Shown piece by piece: positions 1-6,955 of a stretch of 7,414 bases of DNA; positions within the stretch are counted from its first letter, which is position 1; every line of letters starts with the position of its first letter. Position numbers and translations under genes: made by a program. A model generated the notes under the pieces. That model did no database searches. It was not told where the DNA came from and saw only the letters and a program-made list of their open reading frames with translations. Source of the DNA: Competibacteraceae bacterium UBA2792 (GTDB taxonomy: Bacteria; Pseudomonadota; Gammaproteobacteria; Competibacterales; Competibacteraceae); NCBI GenBank assembly GCA_002352125.1, contig DEHU01000138.1, positions 2,597 through 10,010 of the forward strand, in the 5' to 3' direction.

Positions 1-410
1 AGAAAATAGGTGATTTTGCGAAAACCTTCCGCTTCGCATTGGGTGCAAAAGTTGCCACTGGATTGGTACAAACCCTCCAGCGAGGCGTTTTCCCGAGGTT
101 TAATTCGGGTGACCACCGCCAATTCGAAAGATTCTGGCGGATCGAACAAGATCAACTGATCGGCGTCCAACCGATAGCGAGCGACCGCCAGCGGTACCCC
201 GTCCAGCGACAGCGACAGCAGTTCGAGCTGTTGCCCGTCCAGCACCAGAGGGGTGCCGGCCGGCGTGGCGCCGGCTCGAACGATCCGCAACCAGGAATGA
301 ACCGTGGTGCTGTCTTCGCCCAACTCGAAACGCAATTCGACCGTCGAAATGCGGTAAGCGGGCGAGGTGTAATCTTTGAGGTAGGTCGTCTTGGGTATTC
401 TAGTCAACAT
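1..410 (-). CDS. pepN: Aminopeptidase N (N-terminal part, cut by window edge)
   Basis: This is the first 136 residues of an M1-family zinc metallo-aminopeptidase, which removes N-terminal amino acids from peptides in the cytoplasm. The start MLTRIPKTTYLKDY aligns with the E. coli PepN start (KYRHDYRAPDYQI region), which supports the ATG at 410-408. The strongest evidence is residues 111-136, with LEGLYQS followed by CTQCEAEGFR, nearly identical to E. coli PepN. Q124 and E126 of this segment correspond to the residues that grip the substrate's free amino group. The catalytic GAMEN and HEXXH motifs lie outside the window. The full protein should be about 870-890 residues. A GAAGAAG stretch upstream is only a weak ribosome binding site. 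The reading frame stays open far upstream of the ATG, but that sequence does not resemble PepN, so I do not extend the gene. Identification is near certain. Confidence 0.96.
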   Translation of the reverse strand, partial: MLTRIPKTTYLKDYTSPAYRISTVELRFELGEDSTTVHSWLRIVRAGATPAGTPLVLDGQQLELLSLSLDGVPLAVARYRLDADQLILFDPPESFELAVVTRIKPRENASLEGLYQSSGNFCTQCEAEGFRKITYF

Positions 411-564
411 GGGAACAGCTTCTTCGCTCGGTAGTGGTTCTCGATCACGCCAGAGGATCGGCGTCACATTCGGGCGCCGGATACGAAAGGAATCGTAGCG
501 CCATGCACCGGTATTCGTCAGCGAATTCCGAAGATGGTTTGCGCGGTTTGTTGTCTCTGCGCGA

Positions 565-592
565 ACTATAATGGCGGAGATGGAACCGGCAA
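565..592 (-). promoter_or_regulatory. Candidate sigma-70 promoter for pepN
   Basis: On the minus strand, TTGCCG (592-587) is followed after 16 bases by TATAGT (570-565), giving 4/6 and 5/6 matches to the sigma-70 consensus. Transcription would begin near 558 and leave a leader of about 150 bases before the pepN ATG. This is pattern matching only. Confidence 0.35.
567..572 (+). promoter_or_regulatory. Candidate -10 box (TATAAT) for the small gene
   Basis: A perfect TATAAT lies on the plus strand and overlaps the minus-strand -10 candidate. No good -35 box is found 16-18 bases upstream (the hexamer there is CGGTTT), so the call is weak. If used, transcription would start near 579, downstream of the ATG at 571, which favours translation from 715. 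Confidence 0.25.
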
Positions 593-714
593 TGCGCCAA
601 CCCCAAGCCCGCATGCAACCCCACGACACGAATATCGCACGAATCCGCGATCTTCTACGCCATCCGCTTGAGATAGGCGAAACTCCGCATCAACCCAACT
701 TAAAGAGTGCGTCC

Positions 715-951
715 ATGATGTACATCGCTGGAACCATAGCCGACGTGATCGACGACGGCGCCATCGCGACCCTGATCCTCGATTCGAGCCATCGCCAGCA
801 CCATCTACAAGCCGATTCGCGCTCGCTGGCCGATGGGCTGACCGCGCTTTTTGGCGACGACTGGATCGGCAAAGCCGTCGCCGTTCAGTGCGACGGTACG
901 ACGCTGACCAGCATCGAGATACCCGGCGCACCGCCCAACTACGCCATTTAA
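715..951 (+). CDS. Small hypothetical protein (78 aa)
   Basis: I do not recognise this family. The ATG at 715 (followed by a second ATG at 718) is preceded by AAAGAG with 8 bases between, a fair ribosome binding site, so I prefer it over the upstream in-frame ATG at 571. The protein starts MMYIAGTIADVIDDG and ends IPGAPPNYAI. It is mildly acidic, alternates short hydrophobic and polar stretches as in a small beta-rich domain, and contains LFGDDWIGKAVAVQCDG near residues 45-61. There is no signal peptide or membrane segment. Its stop codon overlaps, tail to tail, the last codon of the decayed minus-strand frame that ends at 948. Amino-acid composition is sensible in this frame, while the opposite strand gives an arginine-rich, unlikely protein. 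The gene is probably real, with unknown function. Confidence 0.55.
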   Translation: MMYIAGTIADVIDDGAIATLILDSSHRQHHLQADSRSLADGLTALFGDDWIGKAVAVQCDGTTLTSIEIPGAPPNYAI

Positions 952-1464
952 GCGAGAACGAAGATCGGGCCTATCTCATCTCTCTGGCTGAAATAGGCCA
1001 GCCACAACGCCAACAGGGGCAAATCGCTCTGCTATAAAGCACGGTCCGCACCCCTACCGCCAACCGGCCATGCACCCTTGCCAAGCAAACAGACCGCTCG
1101 CGCTCCGTTACCAAATAAAGCCATAATTTTTGCTGCTTCCGCTTTATCTTGCTCGGAAAATGGTGGGCTGAGCAACAGCGGATATAAGCGATCCAGGATG
1201 AATACCTCGACTTCGGCTTGGGTTTGCAGCTCTCGGGCCTATTGATCGAGTGGAGCGAGAACATTTTGCAGCAGTTGGAGCAATCGCAGCCGGCTTGTTT
1301 GAACCGCCAATGCTCTTGTCCACGCCACACTTCCGGCCTGACCTTATCGAAAAACCACAACCCGCAGGGCACTGAACCGCCATCCAGCATCACCACCTGC
1401 TTTTCGAGCTTTGTCCAGCTCGACCAACTTCGCCAGACTTTCAGGTAGTGGTTGAATCCACTGC
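948..1464 (-). pseudogene. Decayed coding sequence of unknown family, three internal stops
   Basis: One minus-strand frame reads as protein-like sequence for about 170 codons but is interrupted by TAA at 1346-1344, TAG at 1241-1239 and TAG at 1034-1032, ending with TAA at 950-948. Between the stops it gives normal-looking segments such as PLPESLAKLVELDKA, LQNVLAPLDQ, VEVFILDRLYPLLL followed by PPFSEQDKAEAAK, and at the end LALWLAYFSQRDE. All lie in the same frame, which is hard to explain by chance, so I read it as a gene inactivated by point mutation. The family is not identified. The hydrophobic VFILDRLYPLL-PPF-EQDK part vaguely recalls C-terminal regions of type I restriction subunits, but I cannot support that. 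It continues without a frame change from the transposase fragment at 1465-1542. Confidence 0.45.
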
Positions 1465-1542
1465 TCGATTAGCGTTGCATTGCACGACAGCCAGTTGTGA
1501 ACACGATATTTGCGCTTTTTCTTTCTTAGCGCTCCTGGGCAT
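1465..1542 (-). pseudogene. IS5-type transposase, N-terminal fragment with frameshift
   Basis: The ATG at 1542-1540 begins MPRSAKKEKA, a typical basic start of IS5-group transposases. Removing one base in the A-rich run near 1517-1525 joins this to KRKYRVHNW (1517-1491) and then LSCNATLIEQ. The core KYRVHNW followed by a YNxxLxxRG-like segment is the signature start of these DDE transposases; here the Tyr of that segment is Cys and the expected RGSLT-WF part is missing. Homology stops near 1465, after roughly 25 residues of a normal protein of about 300. The catalytic DDE core is absent, so the element cannot move by itself. Confidence 0.6.
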
Positions 1543-1556
1543 CAGGTCGGTTCCCA

Positions 1557-1574
1557 ACTTAATGCAACAACGCC
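1557..1574 (-). repeat. Probable IS terminal inverted repeat (one end only)
   Basis: Read on the minus strand from 1574, the sequence is GGCGTTGTTGCATTAAGT, close to the GGCTTTGTTGCA/GAATAAA ends known for IS903-like members of the IS5 family. It lies 14 bases outside the transposase ATG, where an IS end belongs. A matching opposite end was not found in the window. Confidence 0.5.
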
Positions 1575-1694
1575 TTTTCTAATGGCTCCATAAAATCTCT
1601 TTTCAAATGAAGAATAACACACTTCCAAGGCGTTTGATGCAAACACATAGCTTTCATTAATTTGTGGCTTTTAGATAATTAGTTTGTCTATTCC

Positions 1695-1720
1695 TACTAA
1701 ATTTTTACTAAATTCTAGTA
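1695..1720. repeat. Phased direct repeat TACTAAATT x2 plus inverted half-site
   Basis: TACTAAATT occurs at 1695-1703 and again at 1706-1714, 11 bases apart (about one helix turn), followed by TAGTA at 1716-1720, which pairs with TACTA at 1706-1710. AraC-family proteins often bind two direct half-sites, so this could be an operator for the regulator at 4390-5340. In AT-rich DNA such repeats also arise by chance. Confidence 0.3.
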
Positions 1721-1898
1721 TCTTACGGTACGACTGCTATTGGCTATATTTATATAAGTTATTGTATATGATAAATAATCAAGAAGATTACGAAAACCTC
1801 TAAAAATAAAATCGCGAGATTGTATTCTAAATTTAAATAGAAATAGGCATAAAGTTTGTAGTTTTAGGCAAGCTATTTTCCATCGAAGCTTTATCATA

Positions 1899-2922
<1,024 letters not shown>

Positions 2923-2935
2923 AATAGAACCTGAT

Positions 2936-2941
2936 GGAGAG
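2936..2941 (+). promoter_or_regulatory. Ribosome binding site of the alcohol dehydrogenase
   Basis: GGAGAG lies seven bases before the ATG at 2949. It overlaps the upstream in-frame ATG at 2934, which therefore cannot use it, so 2949 is the better start. Confidence 0.65.
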
Positions 2942-2948
2942 ATTTAAG

Positions 2949-4016
2949 ATGATGAAAACCATCGGATACGCCACGCATTCTCCCACTGACACGCTGCAAC
3001 CTTTCACGTTCGAACGCCGTGAACCACGGCCCGAAGATGTCGCCATCGACATTCTGTATTGCGGTATCTGCCACTCGGACATTCACTCTGCCCGCAACGA
3101 GTGGGGCGGAACCCATTACCCATATGTGCCCGGCCACGAAATCGTTGGGCGCGTCACTGCCGTGGGCGATAAAGTCAGCAAATTCAAACCCGGCGATCTA
3201 GTGGGTGTCGGTTGCCTGGTCGATAGCTGCCGCCATTGTGCGGCCTGTGAGGAAGGACTGGAACAATATTGCGACAATGGCTTTACCGGAACCTATAACG
3301 GCGAAGATAAAATCGGCGGTACGCCACATCCTTTCACCTTTGGCGGCTATTCCGACAAAATCACGGTCGATGAGCGATTCGTTCTACGCATTCCCGAGAC
3401 TCTTGACCCCGCTGCGGCCGCACCGTTGCTCTGCGCCGGTATTACCACTTACTCTCCATTGCGCCACTGGAAGATCGGGGCGGGGCACACCGTAGGCATC
3501 ATCGGCCTGGGCGGCCTGGGTCATATGGGCATCAAATTCGCCCATGCGCTGGGCGCGCATGTGGTCATGATCACCACCTCCCCGGAAAAAGGTTACGATG
3601 CTCAAAAACTCGGCGCGGATGAAGTCCTGCTGTCCACCGACAAAGAGGCCATGCAGGCTGCACAGAACCGCTTCGATTTTCTGCTCAACACCATTCCGGT
3701 TGGCCATGACGTTGATCCTTATATGGCTCTTTTAAAGCGTGACGGGACGATGGTCATTGTCGGTGCGGTCGAGGCACTCACCCAAGTCAACGGGATTCCC
3801 TTTATTTTCCGTCGTCGCTCGATGGCTGGATCGCTGATCGGCGGGCTGCCGGAAACGCAAGAAATGCTGGATTTTTGCGGAGAGCACCATATCACCTGCG
3901 ATATCGAAACCATTGAAATCAAGGACGTCAATACCGCCTATGACCGTACCATCAAGGGCGATGTGAAATACCGCTTTGTCATCGATATGGCCTCACTCAA
4001 ACAGGAAGCCGCATAA
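2949..4016 (+). CDS. Zinc-dependent NADP(H) alcohol dehydrogenase (CAD/YahK type)
   Basis: A 355-residue cytoplasmic medium-chain dehydrogenase that interconverts aldehydes and alcohols, in vivo probably in the reducing direction. The GroES-like domain carries the catalytic zinc ligands C41 (GICHSD), H63-E64 (PGHEIVG) and C162, and the structural zinc cysteines C94, C97, C100 and C108. The Rossmann domain has GLGGLGHMG at 186-194. After the second strand, TTSPEK (209-214) has the Ser/Lys pattern linked to NADP rather than NAD. Overall architecture matches the cinnamyl-alcohol dehydrogenase-like branch that includes E. coli YahK and yeast ADH6. All key residues are intact. It follows the aldo/keto reductase by 26 bases and precedes the broken MFS gene by eight, which indicates an original three-gene operon. 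The natural substrate is unknown. Confidence 0.94.
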   Translation: MMKTIGYATHSPTDTLQPFTFERREPRPEDVAIDILYCGICHSDIHSARNEWGGTHYPYVPGHEIVGRVTAVGDKVSKFKPGDLVGVGCLVDSCRHCAACEEGLEQYCDNGFTGTYNGEDKIGGTPHPFTFGGYSDKITVDERFVLRIPETLDPAAAAPLLCAGITTYSPLRHWKIGAGHTVGIIGLGGLGHMGIKFAHALGAHVVMITTSPEKGYDAQKLGADEVLLSTDKEAMQAAQNRFDFLLNTIPVGHDVDPYMALLKRDGTMVIVGAVEALTQVNGIPFIFRRRSMAGSLIGGLPETQEMLDFCGEHHITCDIETIEIKDVNTAYDRTIKGDVKYRFVIDMASLKQEAA

Positions 4017-4024
4017 GCGACCTA

Positions 4025-4315
4025 ATGATGGTGAAGCCCCACAGCGTATCCCTATTCTCGCGATCATCTTGGTTAACTACCTGATGACCGCACTGGGATA
4101 TTTCGAGCGCGATAACGGCGCTGCCGAAAACCCAGGGCACGCTCGGCTTCTCGGAAGCCGGGCTGTCCCGGATACAAAATGGCTATACGCTAACCTTCGG
4201 CGGGTTGCTGTTGCTTGGTGCGCGCGGCAGCGATTTGATGGGACGGCGACGCCCGTTCATCATCCCGCTGGAAGCCATTCAGCGGCAAAAGTGCGGAAGA
4301 AAACGTTATGGCTAA
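4025..4315 (+). pseudogene. Remnant of a DHA2-type MFS drug exporter
   Basis: The sequence encodes the first helices of a proton-driven multidrug exporter of the EmrB/QacA (DHA2) group, split over two frames. From 4030 one frame gives GEAPQRIPILAIILVNYLMTAL (first membrane helix). An extra G in 4095-4097 shifts the rest, which continues from 4097 as DISSAITALPKTQG, TLGFSEAGLSRIQ, NGYTLTFGGLLLLGA and RGSDLMGRRRPFII, the well-known LD-ALP, W-YxL and loop 2-3 DxxGRR patterns. The probable start ATG at 4025 is also out of frame by one base, as if codon 2 lost a base. Homology ends near 4270 and the frame stops at 4313-4315, so about 90 of some 450-500 residues remain. It cannot make a working pump. 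The position eight bases after the dehydrogenase suggests it was the third gene of the operon. Confidence 0.8.
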
Positions 4316-4356
4316 CCTGCTCGGCAATCCTATAACAGAAGACTCATGATGAATTA

Positions 4357-4374
4357 TCTTAATGACGATTAAGA
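4357..4374. repeat. Perfect inverted repeat in front of the AraC-type gene
   Basis: TCTTAAT (4357-4363) and ATTAAGA (4368-4374) are exact complements around GACG, ending 15 bases before the araC-type ATG. No T run follows, so it is not a normal terminator. It may be an operator for autoregulation or a leader hairpin close to the ribosome binding site (GAGG, 4382-4385). Confidence 0.4.
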
Positions 4375-4389
4375 GAAAGATGAGGAATC

Positions 4390-5340
4390 ATGCTTCAGCT
4401 CAACGAAAACCTAGTATCTTTTTCAAAGGCTGGGGATGACGATTATCCACCGGACAGCGGAGATTTGAAAAAGCTGGCAACCTTGATTACCAAATTCGCA
4501 CCGCATGACGGGCGCTTCGATTTATCAGGATACGGGCTGCATGTGGTCAAGGAGACAAAGACGACCGCCGAAACGATACATACCATGAGCCAGCCGGGCC
4601 TGTGCATTGTGGCCCAGGGAGCAAAGCGCATTTCGCTCGTGCAGAAATCCTACGAATACAACGAATCCCGTATGGTGGTTTATGCTGCCGAAATTCCGAT
4701 CAGTGCCAGCATCATCAAAGCCAGCAAGGAAGAACCCTACCTATGTCTTGTCGTCCATCTTGATCTTCAGAAACTGATCGATCTAATTTTGAAAGTTTTC
4801 CCGCATGGAGTACCTAAGACACCGAATACTCAAGCCATTTATGTCGGTAACAGCAACCCAAAGACCGTGGCTGCCGCTATCCGGATCCTGGACCTGATCT
4901 TGCAACAGGAAGATGCCGATCTTCTGGTACCTCTAGTCATCGATGAGATTCTCATCCGTCTGCTACGAAGTCCGGCAGGCCCCTCCATCGCGCAAATCGG
5001 CATCACGGACTCCAATGCGCAAAAGGTTTCCAGAGCCATTTCGTGGCTTAAGGAAAACTATGCTGCACCGATAAAAATCGAAGATCTTGCCGAAATTTCA
5101 GGGATGAGTCCTTCATCGTTCTATAGCCATTTTAAATCGATGACCTCAATGAGTCCGCTACAATTCCAAAAAACACTGCGACTACAGGAAGCACGCAATC
5201 TTATGATTATGCGAAGGGCGGATGTCAGCAGCGCAAGCTTTCAGGTTGGCTATTCCAGCATCTCGCAATTCAGCCGCGAATACAGCCGCCTGTTCGGTTC
5301 CTCTCCTAGTAAGGATATCGCGCAATTACGTAACGCTTAA
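4390..5340 (+). CDS. AraC-family transcriptional regulator with AraC_N domain
   Basis: A 316-residue cytoplasmic DNA-binding regulator. Residues about 25-190 match the AraC_N sensor type (PGLCIVAQGAKRISL at 69-83, then SRMVVYAAEIPISASI and a helical LVPLVIDEILIRLL segment). Residues 213-312 form the AraC DNA-binding domain with two helix-turn-helix units: IEDLAEISGMSPSSFYSHFK (230-249) and SSASFQVGYSSISQFSREY (280-298), then the usual SRLFGSSP turn. This layout is shared with E. coli YqhC, which activates yqhD and dkgA in response to aldehydes. C72 and C119 in the sensor part could react with electrophiles, but this is speculative. The gene lies on the same strand, 373 bases after the dehydrogenase, with the MFS remnant between. 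The likely target is the operon starting at 1939. GAGG four bases before the ATG is a close ribosome binding site. Confidence 0.93.
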   Translation: MLQLNENLVSFSKAGDDDYPPDSGDLKKLATLITKFAPHDGRFDLSGYGLHVVKETKTTAETIHTMSQPGLCIVAQGAKRISLVQKSYEYNESRMVVYAAEIPISASIIKASKEEPYLCLVVHLDLQKLIDLILKVFPHGVPKTPNTQAIYVGNSNPKTVAAAIRILDLILQQEDADLLVPLVIDEILIRLLRSPAGPSIAQIGITDSNAQKVSRAISWLKENYAAPIKIEDLAEISGMSPSSFYSHFKSMTSMSPLQFQKTLRLQEARNLMIMRRADVSSASFQVGYSSISQFSREYSRLFGSSPSKDIAQLRNA

Positions 5341-5719
5341 AAATCGCTAGTCTTTGAAAAAATCAAAAGTGGCGCTGGTGAAGGCCACACGAGCAAGGCG
5401 TAGTCGATCATCCAACCGCCGCCCCCCATCGATTTGCCAGCAAATGCAACCGAACCGTGGCCGCCTGGAAACTTCCGGATGCGCATAACCGCCTGTTGCG
5501 ATGACACCATTTCAAAATCTACGCCCGCCTGCACGCATATATCCGGCGTCATTGCAGGACAATCGCCGAGTCGTTTCGTTTCGGCTTGCCTTTGACCCAA
5601 CGATAGAGACAGGAATTCTTGGCTCTGGTCGGCGCTACCAGAGCCGACAAACCCAGCCCTTTGGAACCGCAAACGAATTCATATCTTGATAAATCAGCAC
5701 AAAATCAAGGCAGCGCGAT
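5341..5719. other. Intergenic region between araC-type gene and dnaJ
   Basis: No recognised gene lies here. The two flanking genes converge, yet no standard Rho-independent terminator is visible for either. A strong hairpin lies at 5621-5645. On the minus strand one frame is open from 5672 to 5337, possibly starting at the ATG at 5558 (MTPDICVQAGVDFEM, then VMRIRKFPGGHG and KSMGGGGWMIDYALL). It has no good ribosome binding site and its stop overlaps the araC-type gene, so I do not call it a gene. A second minus frame upstream reads KNSCLYRWVKGKPKRND, also protein-like. This may be decayed coding DNA or a dispersed repeat. Confidence 0.5.
5621..5648. repeat. Strong hairpin with a competing alternative fold
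   Basis: GGCTCTGGT (5621-5629) pairs perfectly with ACCAGAGCC (5637-5645) over a seven-base loop. An overlapping pair, GTCGGC (5628-5633) and GCCGAC (5643-5648), is also exact, and both cannot form at once. No T run follows on either strand, so a Rho-independent terminator is not supported. It might still be an mRNA 3' end stabiliser, a bidirectional processing signal, or part of a dispersed repeat. Confidence 0.5.
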
Positions 5720-6853
5720 TCAGAACTTCATCTCCTCAAAAAATTTCTTGACCCCATCCAGCCAACTGCCTTCTTGCGGGTTGTGGCGTTTGCCGCCGGC
5801 TTCCATCGAATCGGCGAATTGCTGCAATAATTCCTTTTGCTCCTTGGTCAAATTGACCGGCGTTTCGATGCTGACCCGGCACAACAAATCGCCAGTGGGG
5901 CCGCCACGCACCGGCTTGACGCCCTTGCCACGCACCCGAAACACCTTGCCGGTCTGGGTTTCGGCCGGAATTTTCAGGTTTACTCGTCCATCCAAGGTCG
6001 GCACTTCCAAGTCGCCGCCCAGCGCCGCCGTGGTGAAGCTGATCGGCACCTCGCAATACAGATCGCTGTCCTCGCGGGTGAAGATCGGGTGCGGTTTGAC
6101 GCGGATCTGCACGTACAGATCCCCTGGCGGTCCGCCTTGCTCGCCGTGCTCGCCTTCGCCAGCCAAGCGGATGCGGTCGCCGTTGTCCACCCCGGCCGGC
6201 ACCTTGACCGACAGCGTTTTCTGCTCCTCCACCCGGCCGCTACCCCGGCAGGTTTCGCAGGGTTCGGGGATGATGGTGCCCCGTCCTTGGCAACGCGGAC
6301 AGGTCTGCTGAATCGAAAAAAATCCTTGTTGCATACGCACCTGACCGACACCACGACAGGTAGGACAAGTGGTTGGCTTAGTGCCCGGCTTGGCACCGGT
6401 GCCGGCGCAACTGGCGCAGCTCACCAGGGCTGGCACGCGAATCTTGGCGGTGGTACCGAACACCGCTTCTTCCAGGGTTAGGTCCAGGGTATAGCGCAGG
6501 TCGGCGCCCCGATATTGGCCGCCGCCACCGCCGCGCACCCCGCCAAAAATATCGCGGAACACCCCGCCAAAAATGTCGCCCAGATCGGCCGCACCACCAT
6601 AACCGCCACCGCCGCCACCCGCCGAACTGTCCACCCCGGCATGGCCGAACTGGTCGTAAGCAGCCCGCTTGCGCGAATCGGTCAATATCTCGTAAGCCTC
6701 TTTGGCCTCTTTGAATTTCTCCTCGGCCACTTTGTCGCCGGGGTTGCGATCCGGGTGGAACTTCATTGCCAGCCGCCGATAGGCTTGCTTGATTTCGGCC
6801 TCGCTAGCGTTGCGTGCCAGGTTGAGGGTTTCGTAATAATCGCGTTTGGACAT
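5720..6853 (-). CDS. dnaJ: Chaperone protein DnaJ (Hsp40)
   Basis: A 377-residue co-chaperone that hands unfolded proteins to DnaK and triggers its ATPase in the cytoplasm; E. coli DnaJ has 376 residues. Domains in order: J-domain (1-70) with HPD at 33-35; Gly-rich linker with GGGGGGYGG and [10 protein letters not shown] (77-112); zinc domain with four CxxCxGxG repeats starting at C146, C163, C185 and C199; C-terminal substrate-binding domains (210-345) including [18 protein letters not shown]; and a short dimerisation tail. I chose the ATG at 6853-6851 because [10 protein letters not shown] is the conserved start; an upstream in-frame ATG at 6934 lies inside the dnaK terminator. The ribosome binding site (GTAAGACC) is weak. 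The gene follows dnaK on the same strand, the classic order. No promoter is evident in the 38 bases between terminator and start, so expression may depend on readthrough from dnaK. Confidence 0.98.
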   Translation of the reverse strand: MSKRDYYETLNLARNASEAEIKQAYRRLAMKFHPDRNPGDKVAEEKFKEAKEAYEILTDSRKRAAYDQFGHAGVDSSAGGGGGGYGGAADLGDIFGGVFRDIFGGVRGGGGGQYRGADLRYTLDLTLEEAVFGTTAKIRVPALVSCASCAGTGAKPGTKPTTCPTCRGVGQVRMQQGFFSIQQTCPRCQGRGTIIPEPCETCRGSGRVEEQKTLSVKVPAGVDNGDRIRLAGEGEHGEQGGPPGDLYVQIRVKPHPIFTREDSDLYCEVPISFTTAALGGDLEVPTLDGRVNLKIPAETQTGKVFRVRGKGVKPVRGGPTGDLLCRVSIETPVNLTKEQKELLQQFADSMEAGGKRHNPQEGSWLDGVKKFFEEMKF

Positions 6854-6864
6854 GGTCTTACGTT

Positions 6865-6876
6865 GCGGGCGCCCGC
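6865..6876. repeat. GC palindrome upstream of dnaJ
   Basis: GCGGGCGCCCGC is a perfect 12-base palindrome ending 11 bases before the dnaJ ATG. It could affect translation initiation or bind a protein; with such GC content chance is also possible. Confidence 0.25.
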
Positions 6877-6892
6877 CGAGTTGTGCCGATCT

Positions 6893-6931
6893 AAAACCAA
6901 AAATCCGGGAACGCCTTCGCTTTCCCGGATT
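6893..6931 (-). terminator. Rho-independent terminator between dnaK and dnaJ
   Basis: On the minus strand, AATCCGGGAA (6931-6922) and TTCCCGGATT (6911-6902) form a perfect 10-base-pair stem with a 10-base loop, followed by TTTGGTTTTA. The stem starts 24 bases after the dnaK stop codon. This is a textbook terminator and should partly uncouple dnaJ from dnaK. Confidence 0.85.
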
Positions 6932-6955
6932 CACAGTTTAACGCAACCGAAGCGC

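Larger units (their letters stand above)
411..714. other. Intergenic region between pepN and the small plus-strand gene
   Basis: About 300 bases without a recognised gene. It probably contains the pepN promoter and leader on the minus strand and a promoter for the small gene on the plus strand; the two -10-like boxes overlap near 565-572. A plus-strand ATG at 571 opens a frame that joins the small gene, but it overlaps the -10 box and has no ribosome binding site. Nothing else stands out. Confidence 0.5.

Noticed and set aside
39..434. Plus-strand open frame of 131 codons
   Set aside because: It is the antisense of pepN; the minus-strand translation matches PepN residue by residue.
566..931. 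Minus-strand open frame of 121 codons
   Set aside because: Very arginine- and serine-rich translation typical of the reverse strand of a GC-rich gene; the plus-strand frame is more protein-like.
948..1300. Type I restriction subunit remnant
   Set aside because: The VFILDRLYPLL-PPF segment is only vaguely suggestive; no helicase or nuclease motif is visible.
971..1396. Minus-strand open frame of 141 codons
   Set aside because: Rich in Cys, Trp and Arg without any pattern, and out of frame with the transposase-linked relic, whose translation is far more natural.
545..1574. A complete IS of about 1030 bases with a left end at GGTTTGTTGTCT
   Set aside because: The left match to the 1574 repeat is poor, it lies in the likely pepN promoter, and the interior does not encode a transposase core.
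1715..1897. Minus-strand open frame of 60 codons in the AT-rich region
   Set aside because: No ribosome binding site or family resemblance, and composition simply reflects AT-rich DNA.
5621..5645. Rho-independent terminator for araC or dnaJ
   Set aside because: The stem is strong but no T run follows on either strand.
5619..6481. Long plus-strand open frames across dnaJ (5619-6311 and 5837-6481)
   Set aside because: They are antisense shadows of dnaJ, whose J-domain and zinc motifs are unambiguous.
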